DNA of 13,939 nucleotides from Ophryocystis elektroscirrha (GCA_030141585.1 JAQIFP010000020.1:65061-78999), one strand, 5' to 3'; shown: positions 1 through 10,111, numbered from the stretch's first letter. Notes: generated by a model not told the origin, from the letters alone. A program made the numbers and translations.

Positions 1-28
1 TTTATTTTAATTATTTTAAAAGTGTTTT

Positions 29-1332
29 TTAATTGATTTTTGTACAAATTTGAGTTATTTGTCCGTCGTCATTTTGTCGAGCTAAAGCAAGTAATTTAGC
101 AATATAGTACTCGAGGTTATAAACAAAGTAAAATGATATGCTTGCTGCAACTACGACAGATAAAGCAGTTACGAGAACTGTTCCCAAACGCAACCCATAG
201 TCAGTGTATGGTTGTATCTCTGAAACGAAATAGTCATTAAAAGAGTATTGTAAAATACTAATTTATAGCTCGAAACTGTTCAGTTTAAAGCTTATTTAAT
301 AAAAAAATTAGTTATTAATTTTAATTTTTTAGTTATTTATTATAATTTAAGAACAAAACGATTTTAGTTGATTGTTTTATGTGAAATCCATATTGTAACT
401 TATACAAAGTAATACTTACCCAAATATATTTCACCATACGTTTCAGTGCCAGGGGCTCGAACACCAATACATCCAGCCTCTAACTTAAGTAAGTACACAG
501 GGATTGTTTCTCCCTGATCTTTCATTATAGCTCTCATAAAAATTTTGCCCTAAAATAAAAACAAAATGAATTTCGTAAATACATAATTACCTAAATATTT
601 ACTATGCAATAAATTGAAATGACATCTTTAAATTTCAAATATTTTAATTCTAATATATAAAAGTTTATTAGTGACACAAAAATTACAATTCATTCAATTT
701 ATCAGTACTCAAAATATTTATTTAAATTTACATTAAAATTATTTTACATAACTCTATGATAACCTTCAAGCATTTCGTAAAGTAAAATAAAAGAGTTTTC
801 CCTATTTTCTAGTTAAATACATAATTGCACATATTTCAGTACACTTTTAATACTCCCGCACAAAATATACTAAAATACAATTAAATTTATTATATCTTTA
901 AAATTAGTTTATTTGTACCGATTTCTTGGCAGAATGAATTTTGTTGTTATGAAAAAGATATGTCCATGGAGCTATTTTGTTGCCAAATTTAATTATTGTC
1001 TCTAAAATAAAATGCTCAAATAAATTGAATACCAAAACAGTGATCTTTTTTATCTGGGATTAAGGCAAAATTATCATATTCTACGTTGTACGTCTTTTTT
1101 ATGTCTTCAGGAATCTCATGGGGCGGTCCCAAAAATTCATGACTGGGTTCATCACAAAAATCCTAAGTTTCTATATATTGAAAACGGTATTTACCGAATA
1201 TAGGAAATGCAGCTTCACCCAAAATCGACGCGGAATCCAACTGTCCACAGGAATGATGACATAAAGTGGTTTGTCTACACATGAACGATATATGCACGGT
1301 ATGTATACCTTGGTATGCTCATACAAAAACAT
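29..1332 (-). CDS. Unrecognised single-pass membrane protein, 3' exons
   Basis: I do not recognise this protein. Five exons join in phase on the minus strand: 1308-1195, 1162-1033, 1001-919, 549-420 and 219-29 (stop TAA at 31-29), giving 215 residues. The two inner introns are 32 and 31 nt; the others are 369 and 200 nt. The N-terminal part carries scattered cysteines (PCIYRSC, DFCDEPSHEF, KKDHCFE, LEAGCIG), as expected of an extracytoplasmic domain. Near the C-terminus a hydrophobic stretch runs from LGTVLVTAL to SFYFVY, followed by a short polar tail. This suggests a type I membrane protein, but no signal peptide is visible. The 5' end is undecided: an in-frame ATG lies at 1332, or the first exon here may be spliced to an upstream exon such as 1564-1533. 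The 1308-1195 exon is read in the only frame that fits the next exon's phase. Confidence 0.6.
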
Positions 1333-1532
1333 ATATTATAATAATTAGCATAAGTGTAACTATATACACATTAATATCTAGTTCAGGTTGATACAGTTAA
1401 ATAGTATACATAATGGATGTAATTTATATAGATTCATGTAAATTGTGCAAATATTCAAATTAATTCTATGATTATTCACCCATTTAGAATGTACTTAAAA
1501 CTAATAAAAATTAATTGGAACATTAAATTTAC

Positions 1533-1564
1533 CGTAGAATAAGGTGGTTTCATATATTCCCAAT
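1533..1564 (-). other. Possible short upstream exon of the membrane-protein gene
   Basis: Between a TAG acceptor and a GTAAAT donor, this 32-base stretch reads WEYMKPPYST and ends in phase 0, which fits the exon ending at 1308-1195 if that exon starts after the AAG at 1311-1309. The evidence is only an open frame, splice dinucleotides and phase. The rest of 1333-1712 holds no other convincing gene and forms the gap to the divergent GST gene. Confidence 0.3.
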
Positions 1565-1712
1565 CTAGTAAGAGTCAAAACCTAAAAAAGTTATGCTTTC
1601 ATAGCCATCAATACTTGAGACTTGCAATGTACACTGAAGATGAAAAAAAATAAACTAGCCACACTCCATTCTAAAGTACAGGTACGCATGCACTTCTGCG
1701 TGAATATTTTGT

Positions 1713-2009
1713 ATGAATATCAAACTTTATTACTTTGATGCAGAAGGGCGGGCAGAAGGTTTAAGGTTAATTCTACGTCTAAGCAAAATTCCTTTTGAGG
1801 ATATCCGAGTAATTATTTTAAAGTTTATTCAACAGTGATTTGTATAATTTTTTGTTGCTTAAAAATGCAGTAATAAAACTCAACTATTTAAAGTAATTAA
1901 ATACGTTACTGGTACAAAATTATACAGATTAGATGACATTATAAATGTTTATCATACTTTCTTAATATACTTATAAATATATACGCATATATATAGATAC
2001 ATACATATA

Positions 2010-2055
<46 letters not shown>

Positions 2056-3121
2056 TACATTGAATGTGTATATCAATTGTTAAGATTTTTTATGAGTTAT
2101 TATGCTGAACTGTGATGAACTGTTTCAATGTGAATAGGCAGAAATGGTATTGTAGATTCCTGCTAAAGAATGGCCTGAAAGAAAACACCAATTTGCCTTC
2201 TCCAAAGTACCTGTTCTAGAAGTAGATGGAATTCAAATTTGCGAGGTAATAGTAAATAAATCTATCAGCTACTACAACTTCCAGTTTAATGCAATCATTT
2301 TGACTTTATATATTACCAAAATTAAACTTATATATATAATATATAACGCCATACATTTATTATTCCTATATAAACAAATTTCATTGTAAATGGGAAGTTT
2401 TTTATGCTCCAATATGTGCGCAATACCAATCAGAGATAATAAAAATATTTCGTATTTGGTTATTAGCAAATGTATGTAATTTTATTTATATATATCTGTG
2501 AATATAGTGTATATAAAATATATATCTATATTTAGATATATATATATATACTTAACCGAATATGCAGTGAAATATTTATTGTAATGTGTATTACAATAAA
2601 TACACATACATGTAGGTTCTGCTATACAACTTTTTGGATATTTAGTAAATATCTATATTTAAAACTTTAATTTTAGTCAATTTTCATTCATATGTAGCAC
2701 AATGGAATAAAAATTGTTATGTCAGACTTTCGCCATATATCGATTTTTGGGCGATTTAGCCAACCTGACTCCAAAAGACCCCACAAATGAAGCAATAAGC
2801 GATTGTGTGTTACATGTATTAGCTGATATCATTGATATAATGCTTCCATGGATTTTGGCAACTCCTCAACAGAAAAGCCTAGTTTGGCAACCGTGCTGGG
2901 AAGCCACTTGTGAAAAATTAAAAATGATTTGTGAATACATAAAACCTTTTATGATAGATGGATATATAGTAAATGGCACTCTATCTGTAGCTGATATAGC
3001 TTTGTATACTATTATCAAAGTTTTTGAGCATTCTAGTGAAATAAGTAAAGAAATCCAACGTGAATTTCGTGAAATAGATCAAGTTCGTAAAAAAGTATTA
3101 AGTTTAATAAAACATTTATAA
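1713..3121 (+). CDS. Sigma-class-like glutathione S-transferase
   Basis: Three exons (1713-1808, 2156-2245, 2726-3121) join in phase 0 to give 193 residues, close to the usual length of about 200 for sigma-class GSTs. These soluble dimeric enzymes conjugate glutathione to electrophiles; some members make prostaglandins. The thioredoxin-fold N-domain begins MNIKLYYFDAEGRAEGLRL, where Tyr7 sits at the catalytic tyrosine position. IPAKEWPE follows, then KVPVLEVDG with the cis-proline of the glutathione site, then ETFAIYRFLGD, matching the family's QSxAIxRYLA element. The all-helical C-domain includes a motif like NGTLSVADIALY. The introns are 347 and 480 nt; the first carries a TA microsatellite. 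An AATAAA lies at 3106-3111, just before the stop. It is divergent from the membrane-protein gene and convergent with the next gene. The GST assignment is firm; the class is probable. Confidence 0.92.
1976..2057. repeat. TA-rich microsatellite in GST intron 1
   Basis: Interrupted (TA)n with TACATA and TATGTA variants, ending in an almost pure TA tract of more than 30 bases. It lies in intron 1809-2155 and is noncoding. Confidence 0.85.
2573..2602. repeat. Perfect 13-bp inverted repeat
   Basis: Arms TATTTATTGTAAT (2573-2585) and ATTACAATAAATA (2590-2602) are exact reverse complements around the loop GTGT. It lies in GST intron 2. No further terminal repeat or target duplication is visible, so no mobile-element call is made. 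Confidence 0.8.
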
Positions 3122-3183
3122 CAAACACGATGTATTTTTTTATACAACTTTTTTTTTTAGTTACCATACATGAATGATAAAAT

Positions 3184-3630
3184 TCACATATGAGTACCTC
3201 GTTTGTGAGATTTTTCAATATTAGTGGAAATCGCGGTAAGTTTTGATGTAGTTACTTTTATCACATTCTCTATGTGATCCCAACGTTTAGAAAAAGCCTT
3301 AAAATCTTTTTTTTTTTTTTTTTACTTTAAATTCTTTTTTTTGCAATCTCATTTCTTCGCTTAAATCTTTCAATGAACTTTTCATATCTGATAAGTCTTT
3401 AACGTGTTTTTCCTGATATAAAAAACTCTTTCTTTTACCCACAACGCTAAATACAACTATTTTCCTTCTATTTCGTAAGATTAATCACGTTAGTTTGTTG
3501 ATTATATATAGAAAAATCTTATATGTAAATACATATACAGAATAACCATATAAATTACTCTTAGCTATATAAAGGTTTTTTTTATACTAAAGTTATTGAA
3601 ATAGCCCTAAAACTTCTTACATAAAATAAA

Positions 3631-3673
<43 letters not shown>

Positions 3674-3993
3674 TAATTATAAAGAAAAAATAATCTGTAC
3701 ATTATACTTTTGATGCCAAAAAAAATATATTATATGCTGCTAAAAAAACCGAAGTTTCATTGATTATATAACAGATAAACAAAAACTTCTATGTAATCCA
3801 AATTATCTAATTCAGTATTGATAATACCTTTAATGCTTTTATTTCATTTTCCATGATTTCATGTTTTTTTATGAGGGAAAAAACTAATCTTTTAAATAAA
3901 GTTGAACTAATAATTACTTATTCGAGTTAAATTAGAGCTTTCTCCATAAAGATAAGCATTTCTGGAAAAAAAATATTTGTCGTTGGATTTCAT
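3184..3993 (-). CDS. Small coiled-coil protein, 110 residues, unrecognised
   Basis: Four exons join in phase: 3993-3918, 3883-3828, 3412-3326 and 3297-3184 (stop TGA at 3186-3184). The product is charged and mostly helical with heptad-like spacing, for example IMENEIKALKEKHVKDL, SSLKDLSEEMRLQKKEFK and FSKRWDHIENVIKVTTSK. I cannot name a family. Small coiled-coil subunits of organelle-tethering or cytoskeletal complexes look like this, but that is only analogy. The introns are 34, 415 and 28 nt. The last, 3298-3325, is GT, seventeen A and a GATTTTAAG end; without splicing it the frame breaks immediately at the A run. The 415-nt intron carries a poly(A)/TA tract. The start is the first ATG of the open frame. 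The gene ends 62 bp from the convergent GST stop. Confidence 0.62.
3298..3325 (-). other. 28-nt poly(A) intron in coiled-coil gene
   Basis: GT followed by 17 A and GATTTTAAG. Removing it joins KKEFK to AFSKRW in phase 0. Reading through gives a stop a few codons later. Confidence 0.6.
3626..3668. repeat. Poly(A) plus (AT)n tract
   Basis: An A run followed by pure AT dinucleotides, inside the 415-nt intron of the coiled-coil gene. Confidence 0.85.
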
Positions 3994-4022
3994 CGTTTCA
4001 CCTTTTTTTTAATAACTTAATA

Positions 4023-4045
4023 GGAGGAAGGTCGGGAGGTGGGAG
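4023..4045 (+). promoter_or_regulatory. G-rich patch between divergent genes
   Basis: The gap 3994-4241 separates two divergent genes. Its only striking feature is this purine patch with G runs of 2, 2, 2, 3, 2 and 3 on the plus strand, in sequence otherwise almost all A/T. It could be a promoter element or a weak two-layer quadruplex. No TATA box can be singled out in such A/T-rich DNA. Confidence 0.35.
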
Positions 4046-4241
4046 TTTGTTGAAATTATCATTTATTGTAACGTTATTGAGAGGTATTGCTAGTTTACAA
4101 TAATTTTTATCTCTCATTTAAGAGTCTTAGGAATTTATGTACATGTGTGGTTAATGCTTAAATCTTTTTTTTTCTTTTTTCTCCCAATTCTTTCATATAA
4201 ATAAAAAAAAAATATTTTAGAAATTTTTTGATAGTGTGACT

Positions 4242-4706
4242 ATGGTAGAATTGTATACAGAAGATAAGTGTAGTAGTAGTAAAGCGTATTATGCATCTAT
4301 GAATGATCAAATTAATGCACTTAATGATCTTGAGTTATTGCGAAATATGATTGATGAAATTGATAATGCAATTGAACACTTAAAAAGATCTAATGAAGAA
4401 ATTCAAGAACATTTAAATGTAAAAAAAAAACCTGCGCTTTTTTTTTTTTTTATATTGCATAATTTCTTTTAATCTATTACTATATAAAAAAAAATTATGT
4501 AATTGAGTTTTAAGTGTGTGCAGAAATAACTATATATGTATTTAACAGAATTCAATTAAACTCGATTTTTTTTTCAGGAAGAAGAAGATGAAACTTTGAG
4601 GTCAGTCATAGAAGAAAATATTCAAGCTATTGATATAAAATTAAAACGTCGAGAGTTAATAAATAAACGTATGGAATTTTTGAATCCGCATTGCACCACA
4701 AAATAA
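4242..4706 (+). CDS. Small helical acidic protein, 101 residues
   Basis: Two exons (4242-4418 and 4578-4706) join in phase 0 across a 159-nt intron ending TTTTTTTTCAG. The product starts MVELYTEDKC, continues with a helical stretch (LELLRNMIDEIDNAIEHLKR, then SNEEIQEHLN) and, after the junction, EEEDETLRSVIEENIQAIDI and KLKRRELINKRMEFL. The pattern is a coiled coil. It faintly resembles the small UPF0184/bublin family in the first helix, but the second exon does not clearly fit, so I leave it unnamed. The stop codon TAA lies inside AATAAA at 4702-4707, and the gene ends 20 bp before the stop of the convergent TTF1-like gene. An AG at 4219-4220 after a T-rich stretch could be a 5' UTR or spliced-leader acceptor. 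Confidence 0.72.
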
Positions 4707-4726
4707 AAAGTAAAGAGAAAAAAAAT

Positions 4727-7272
4727 TCATTTGCTATCTTCCATCCATGGACGCTTGAGCTTACTTTTTTTTTTTTTTTCCTTGTTCAACGTAAAAATAG
4801 AAAGTTTAGAATCGACTGAGTCAGACCCAGATGAATCTTCTTCTGATTTCATTAAAAGTTCCTGAAGATCTTTGCCAGATTCCTCATTTATTCCCAAAGC
4901 TTCGTATAATTGTTGATCGTTAGTATAATCTTCGACCTGTGTAGAATTGACATTTTCTTCTTTTTTTTTTTTTAAGCTAAGATAAATCGGGAAGGCAGAA
5001 AAATTTTTTTGCTTGTTTTCTGGAACGACTTCTTTAATTTTTTCAATTGACGCAGATAGAGGCAGACATATGGTTTTAGGAGGATTTGAGACATTTTGTA
5101 ATGTCGAGCTAACAAACAGTTTTACATCATTTATGGAGGACAGATTTGCTTCTGGTTTAGGATCATAAGTATTTCGCGTAAATGGAACAACTGAAGCACC
5201 ATTTATTCGCTGCAGAGCTTTGAAAGATCGAGCCAATCTTTTTAAATCAACAAGTTCTTTTTTTTCGCATTCAAACTTTGTGTATAAAAATTCTATCAAA
5301 TCGGAGAATGGTTTATTTTTGTATTGCGGACAATGCGTGCTGACGTATCTCTAAAAAAACTTAGATAAAAAATATTTTATTACTTGAAGCCATTTCACGT
5401 ATGAACCTGTGACCCAAAAAGGAACTACACTCGAAGTATCAATTTCACTTAAATCTTTAAAAACTCCAGCCTTTAGTCCATAATGTGCATACCGAATAAA
5501 TTGACGGAAAATAACCTTAAAAATCATTAAAACTATTAATTATTAATACCGAGAGTTTAGCTCCTTTATACTGTCCTCCTAAGATACCTGGAAATAGAGA
5601 TTGTTTATATCTTCGAGATATTTGTGTCCTTGAAAATTCAGGTATTTTTTTTTGTATTTCGGTCCATGGAATTCCACGATAAGGTAAGGGTACCCCTGTT
5701 ACTTCTCTATTAGATATAGAAAATAAATTTTTTAGTACTTTATTGCAGAGAGAAGCTTCAAATCGTTTTCTTTTGTCCAATATGTTTTAGATTTTACTTT
5801 ATGTTGTTCCCAATGCCCGACGTGCGGTTTAATTTCAGCCCATTTCATTGAAATATAATTAGGCATTCTTTTGAAATTTTCTAAAGCAAATCTTGTCCAT
5901 TGTGGTCCGTATTTTTGTACAAGTGTGATCAGTTCATTTTCTTCCTCTAAAGTCCAAGGGCCTACATCTCTTTTTTTTTTTTTTTTTTTTTTTACCAGTT
6001 TTCCATGGATATAACCTGCGATATGCAAATTTTATAATGCTATATAAAGGTCTTTGAGGAAGCGCCATGCCAATTACATTCCAATGATGATTTACAACAT
6101 TTTTAGAGAATCCCTTTCCAGAACCAACGACGTTAACATAATTCCAGCCTTCTTTTTCGTCCCAACCATTTAATTCAAAATATTTAAAAATTGCTTTTTT
6201 TAATAAAGCTTTTTCCTCATTGGAATACGCTCCCTTTTTTTTTTTTTTACTTTTTTTGTATTACCTTTTTGTAGCTTCGACCAATGTGGTCCTTGAAGTG
6301 ACGAGTTTCCGAGAGGAATTCATATCCACTATTTATTGAATATTTGGGCTGCATTTCATTTTTTAGCTGAAAAATGAGGACTAATTAAAAGCCTACCAAC
6401 AACGCCATTGCACTAATTTCATTTATATCGATGTCATCTTTTAATGTCTAGCACTTAACATAAAATACACAAAAGTATACATTTTGATCTTCTGACGGAT
6501 TCTCTAAAGTTGGAGTATCTTTAAAATCTATATTTAATGATGGCGAATCACTATTGGATTTTGGAATATACGTAAGTTTATCCGGAGCTTGTGTAGTATT
6601 GGTGTCTTTTTGTTTTTTTTTTTTTGATAGCGCTTCACAATCATTTTTTAATCTTCTTTTTTTTTTTATGTTAGAGTCAATTTTAATGTAAGAATCAACT
6701 ACTTCATTCGATGCTTCAGTATCTTTTTCATGTATATTGTTTTCAGTTAACGGAAGATTATTGTACTTTTTATCTTTTTTTTTTAAGTTTAAATCTGCCT
6801 CTTTATTTTTTTTCTTAATTTTATCTTTAGATTTTTTTTTTTGTACCTCTGTTAACAGCTTATTGGAATCCGATTTTTGATTGGAATCAGAGTTGTGTAC
6901 TGGGTCAATTACTTTCTTTTCAGTATTACTTGATGCAAATTCATCAATAAAGATTTTATGTTTTTTATGTTTTTTATCTTTTTTATTTTCTTTTTCTTTT
7001 TTTCCTTTTTTATGAATTGTTGATAAGTTTTCATTATAAGGTTCTTGATTTCTTTTGTTGTCTTTTTTATAGTCTTGAGTTTTTGTATGATTTTCAGGGT
7101 TAACTTGCTTTGCAGTACTCTCAATTAATTTTTTTTTTTTTTTTGTTTTTTTATCTCTTTCACGGGTTTCGTTTTTTATTACGTCATTATCATCATTGAT
7201 TTTTTCTGTTTTTACTTCACTAGCGGATGTTATAGAATCTTTTTTCTTCTTTCTTTTACTCCCTTCAATCAT
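4727..7272 (-). CDS. TTF1: TTF1/Reb1-like RNA polymerase I termination factor
   Basis: Eight exons join exactly in phase to give 772 residues: 7272-6481, 6447-6397, 6366-6265, 6233-5996, 5961-5739, 5706-5550, 5515-5384 and 5350-4727. All seven introns are 30-34 nt. Family members are nucleolar Myb-type proteins that bind the end of rDNA units and stop RNA polymerase I. Residues 1 to about 264 form a lysine-rich disordered tail (KRKKKKD, KKGKKEKENKKDKKHKKHK), as in vertebrate TTF1. GAYSNEEKALLKKAIFKYF and RPLYSIIKFAYRRLYPWKT resemble the region before the Myb repeats. Myb-like units follow: GPWTLEEENELITLVQKYG from about residue 395, YWTKENDLKLLSAI, then YRGIPWTEIQKKIPEFSRTQ. Near the end, NKPFSDLIEFLYTKFE matches the conserved C-terminal FPEIIDYLYE region of TTF1. 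DMTF1-type Myb proteins are the main alternative. It is divergent from COG6. Confidence 0.8.
5962..5995 (-). other. 34-nt poly(A) intron in TTF1-like gene
   Basis: GT, 23 A and GAGATGTAG. Removal in phase 1 joins YPWKT to GPWTLEEE, the natural start of a Myb repeat. A GAG acceptor six bases earlier (28 nt) also keeps frame and would insert DV. Reading through 23 A is out of frame. Confidence 0.65.
6234..6264 (-). other. 31-nt poly(A) intron in TTF1-like gene
   Basis: GTAATAC, seven A, GT, fourteen A and a final G. Removal in phase 0 joins RSYKK to GAYSNEEKALL, equivalent to GKFSVKEN in vertebrate TTF1. Without splicing the downstream 79 codons are out of frame. Confidence 0.7.
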
Positions 7273-7633
7273 TGTATATTGACTTTTTTTATTTTATGTC
7301 ATGTTAGTCAAATCTTTTAATGTAAAAATAGTTTTACTCTTACTTTTGCCCTTCTTATTCTCGTAATAAATTCTTATAAAAAAAAAAAAAGAATTAATTA
7401 AAAAATATAATATAAATATAGTATACGCTTTATACGTATATTATATATTATAAAACTGGAATGATATTTATTATTAATTTATCAATTTATTCATATACTT
7501 ATTACTAATTAAAGATATTATATTAACAGAATATACACCTGCTATTTTGAACGTTTACCCCTTATTATAAGAGATTCAGAGAATTCATATGGAACTAAAG
7601 ACTTAAAACAAATCTTAATCCTTTTTTTTTATT
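7273..7633. promoter_or_regulatory. Shared gap between divergent TTF1-like gene and COG6
   Basis: This 361-bp gap separates the two start codons and probably holds both promoters. It has an A12 run near 7379-7390 and short T runs, but no exon or motif I can support. A missing first exon of COG6, if it exists, would have to lie here, and I see no good donor. Confidence 0.4.
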
Positions 7634-10111
7634 ATGCAGGTAGAAGAAATAAAGGAACTTAATAATTTGTTAAGTAATGAAGGTGCTGTTTTACTAAATA
7701 ATATAAATAAAATTTACGCTGCTACTGGAGAGAAAGGAAAGTTAGAATACAGTAAAAAGGGCATCAATGAAGCAATTGAGATTATCGAAGATGCCTATAA
7801 ACAAAAAAAAGAAATATACAGCAATAAACTTTCAAATTTTGAAGAAAAGTTAACTGATTTTGAAAGTCTTATGACAAAGTTGGATACTTGTGGAAGTGAC
7901 AATAATTTAAACAAAGCTGGAACTTTAATAGATGAACTCAACAATATAAAAAAAAAAAAAAAAATACTGACTATTATTCAACAAAAACTAACTCTTTCGA
8001 GTGAAACAGTTTCGATCTTGAATAAGAATCAATCATTTATTTCAGTGAAAGAAACTTCATGGATGTTAGTGAATGAATTGTTTTGTTCGTTAAGCGATAT
8101 TCTTGTTGTGAGTCATCAATTAGACGATTTTATTGCAATATTCCAAAATCCAGATGTAGCAGATTCCACTTTAGTTCAAAGCGTTATGGCAAATCTGAGA
8201 GATAGTTTAAACTGTGCACTGCGAAAAATTTATGTTATATGTCTCGAAGCTTTAAAGTAATTATATGGATTACGTAACATTAAGCTCATATATAGATCGT
8301 GAAATTATTTGAATTCCTTGCTCTTTAATTTATCTAATGTTGTATCAGAGTATATATTACACTTATATATACTCTGAGATGTATAAATACATGTTTCTTT
8401 CAGAACATATATAAATACATATAATATATACATATACACGTGTGTACAAATATGAGCATATATACATGTAAAAGTATATATACGTATAAGTGTCCATAAA
8501 TATATGTTTTTGTACACATATGTGTATATGTATGTGTAGTTGTATCTACATTGCTTATATATATACATATACACATATAGTCATAAAAATATATGTGTAT
8601 ATATGTAAATATATTCGTATATATTTATATTTGTTTGTATATATGCGTATATATTTGTATATATTCGTATATATATATGTATGTATATGTATGTATGTAT
8701 GTGTGTATATATATATATATACATGTACCTATTGTTTATTTATATGTATTAATATTATAAATACATGTTCTTGATTATTATTATTATTATAATTATTTTA
8801 AATATATAATGATATATGTATATCAAACAATTATTTATTGTATTAATCACATTATTTAATACATTAAGCTACATACATATGATGACGTATTATTCACAAT
8901 TACTGAAAATAGGAGGCCATAATACAATTGTTATATTGCCTATGTTGCGTTCATGTATTTAACATAGAAACTTGGTAATAGTTTCTCTCAATATTAATTA
9001 CTCTTTTCTCATCTATCATTGGACCGTGTTTATAATTTGAGTAATAGGGCTATTTCTAATTTGGACGAGTTAGTGGATTTATCAAACGACGAAACTAAAC
9101 CAAAACTTGCTTATTTAAAGGCATTTTGCATTTTGTCTCTAAAAAAAGATTATTACAAAGATTTTCTCGAGACTGTTGCAAAGGTATTTTTTTTTTTTTT
9201 ATTTTTCTATTTAGAAACGAAAAAGTTTGTATATCTTTCACTTTGAAGAAATGCAACGGGAAGTCGATATAGCTGTAGGAAGTGTAAAAGTAGTAGCTTC
9301 TGAAAATTACAATAAGTAATTACTCAACTTGATAATAATTTATTTAGATACGTGAGCGAATTAATGGACTATTTTTATATAAAAATTACGTCTGAAGTTC
9401 AGTTTGCGTTAAATCTCTTTGTGGTGGACAAATCTATAGTATCATTTGTTGACAATTTTCGTAAAAAAAGTAAAAAAAAGTCTTTTTTTTTTTTTTTTAG
9501 TGATTTACTCTCATGTGTTTTCTTATAGGTGCTCACTTTGGAGAAGTCAGCAATGAAATTTCTGTAGATCCTTTGAGTTTCCTTGATTCGTTGGTAGAAG
9601 GGTTTGGGCCATTGATAACAAAACATGCTGATAATTTTTTTGAGTCTAAATTTATGAATCCTTTAAATTACTCTCAGCTTTTGCACATATTGAAGTTATT
9701 TTCATTAAGATTAGAAAATTTGTTAAACAATTTTTTGAAGGATATCAATAAAAATAAAGTAAAGAAATTCCTTTCTATTATCATTTAGCAAATGCTTCTA
9801 CCATCAATCAATACCACTGATAAGCAATTTCAGTTTTCACTAATAGAGTAAATGCCTTTTATCAGTATATATATGCTAGACAATTAAAATCTTTATCTGA
9901 AGACATTGAACGTCGTTATTTTCATTCATGGGAAGAAATGGTAATAAAATTTATCTATATTAAAATCATAAATTAAAATATAAACTTATTTGTATTAAGA
10001 TTATACACAAAAAAATAGCGTATTATATATAAAACACTCAATATTAAATACAGTTATTTAAACTTATATATAGCATGTAATTCAATTACATTGCATTCTA
10101 AATTAAATATT

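Noticed and set aside
1195..1308. Alternative frame with CRQTTLCHHSCGQLDSASI in the membrane-protein gene
   Set aside because: It ends in phase 1 and runs into a stop in the next exon; the annotated frame ends in phase 0 and fits.
2272..2469. 65-residue minus-strand open frame
   Set aside because: It lies in GST intron 2, has low-complexity composition and no splice or family support.
3033..3218. 61-residue minus-strand open frame
   Set aside because: It is antisense to the GST last exon and extends over the intergenic gap; no family resemblance.
3439..3456. Possible 18-base exon encoding LYLALW in the coiled-coil gene
   Set aside because: It keeps phase, but the direct join KALK to EKHVKD gives a better coiled coil and needs fewer assumptions.
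5517..6300. Frameshifted pseudogene interpretation of the Myb region
   Set aside because: Removing five introns of 31-34 nt here restores one continuous frame with conserved motifs at each join.
6265..6366. Reading GPHWSKLQK on the minus strand as the Myb exon
   Set aside because: The frame LKNEMQPKYSINSGYEFL is open across the whole exon and fits phase 0 on both sides; the GPHWSKLQK frame does not.
6909..7124. Second minus-strand frame rich in Lys and Ile
   Set aside because: It is a shadow of the lysine-rich first exon of the TTF1-like gene.
8305..8774. Open frames on both strands rich in Tyr, Ile, Cys and Val
   Set aside because: They are translations of the GTATAT/TATACA microsatellite inside COG6 intron 1.
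9399..9626. 75-residue minus-strand open frame
   Set aside because: It is antisense to COG6 exons that match the family.
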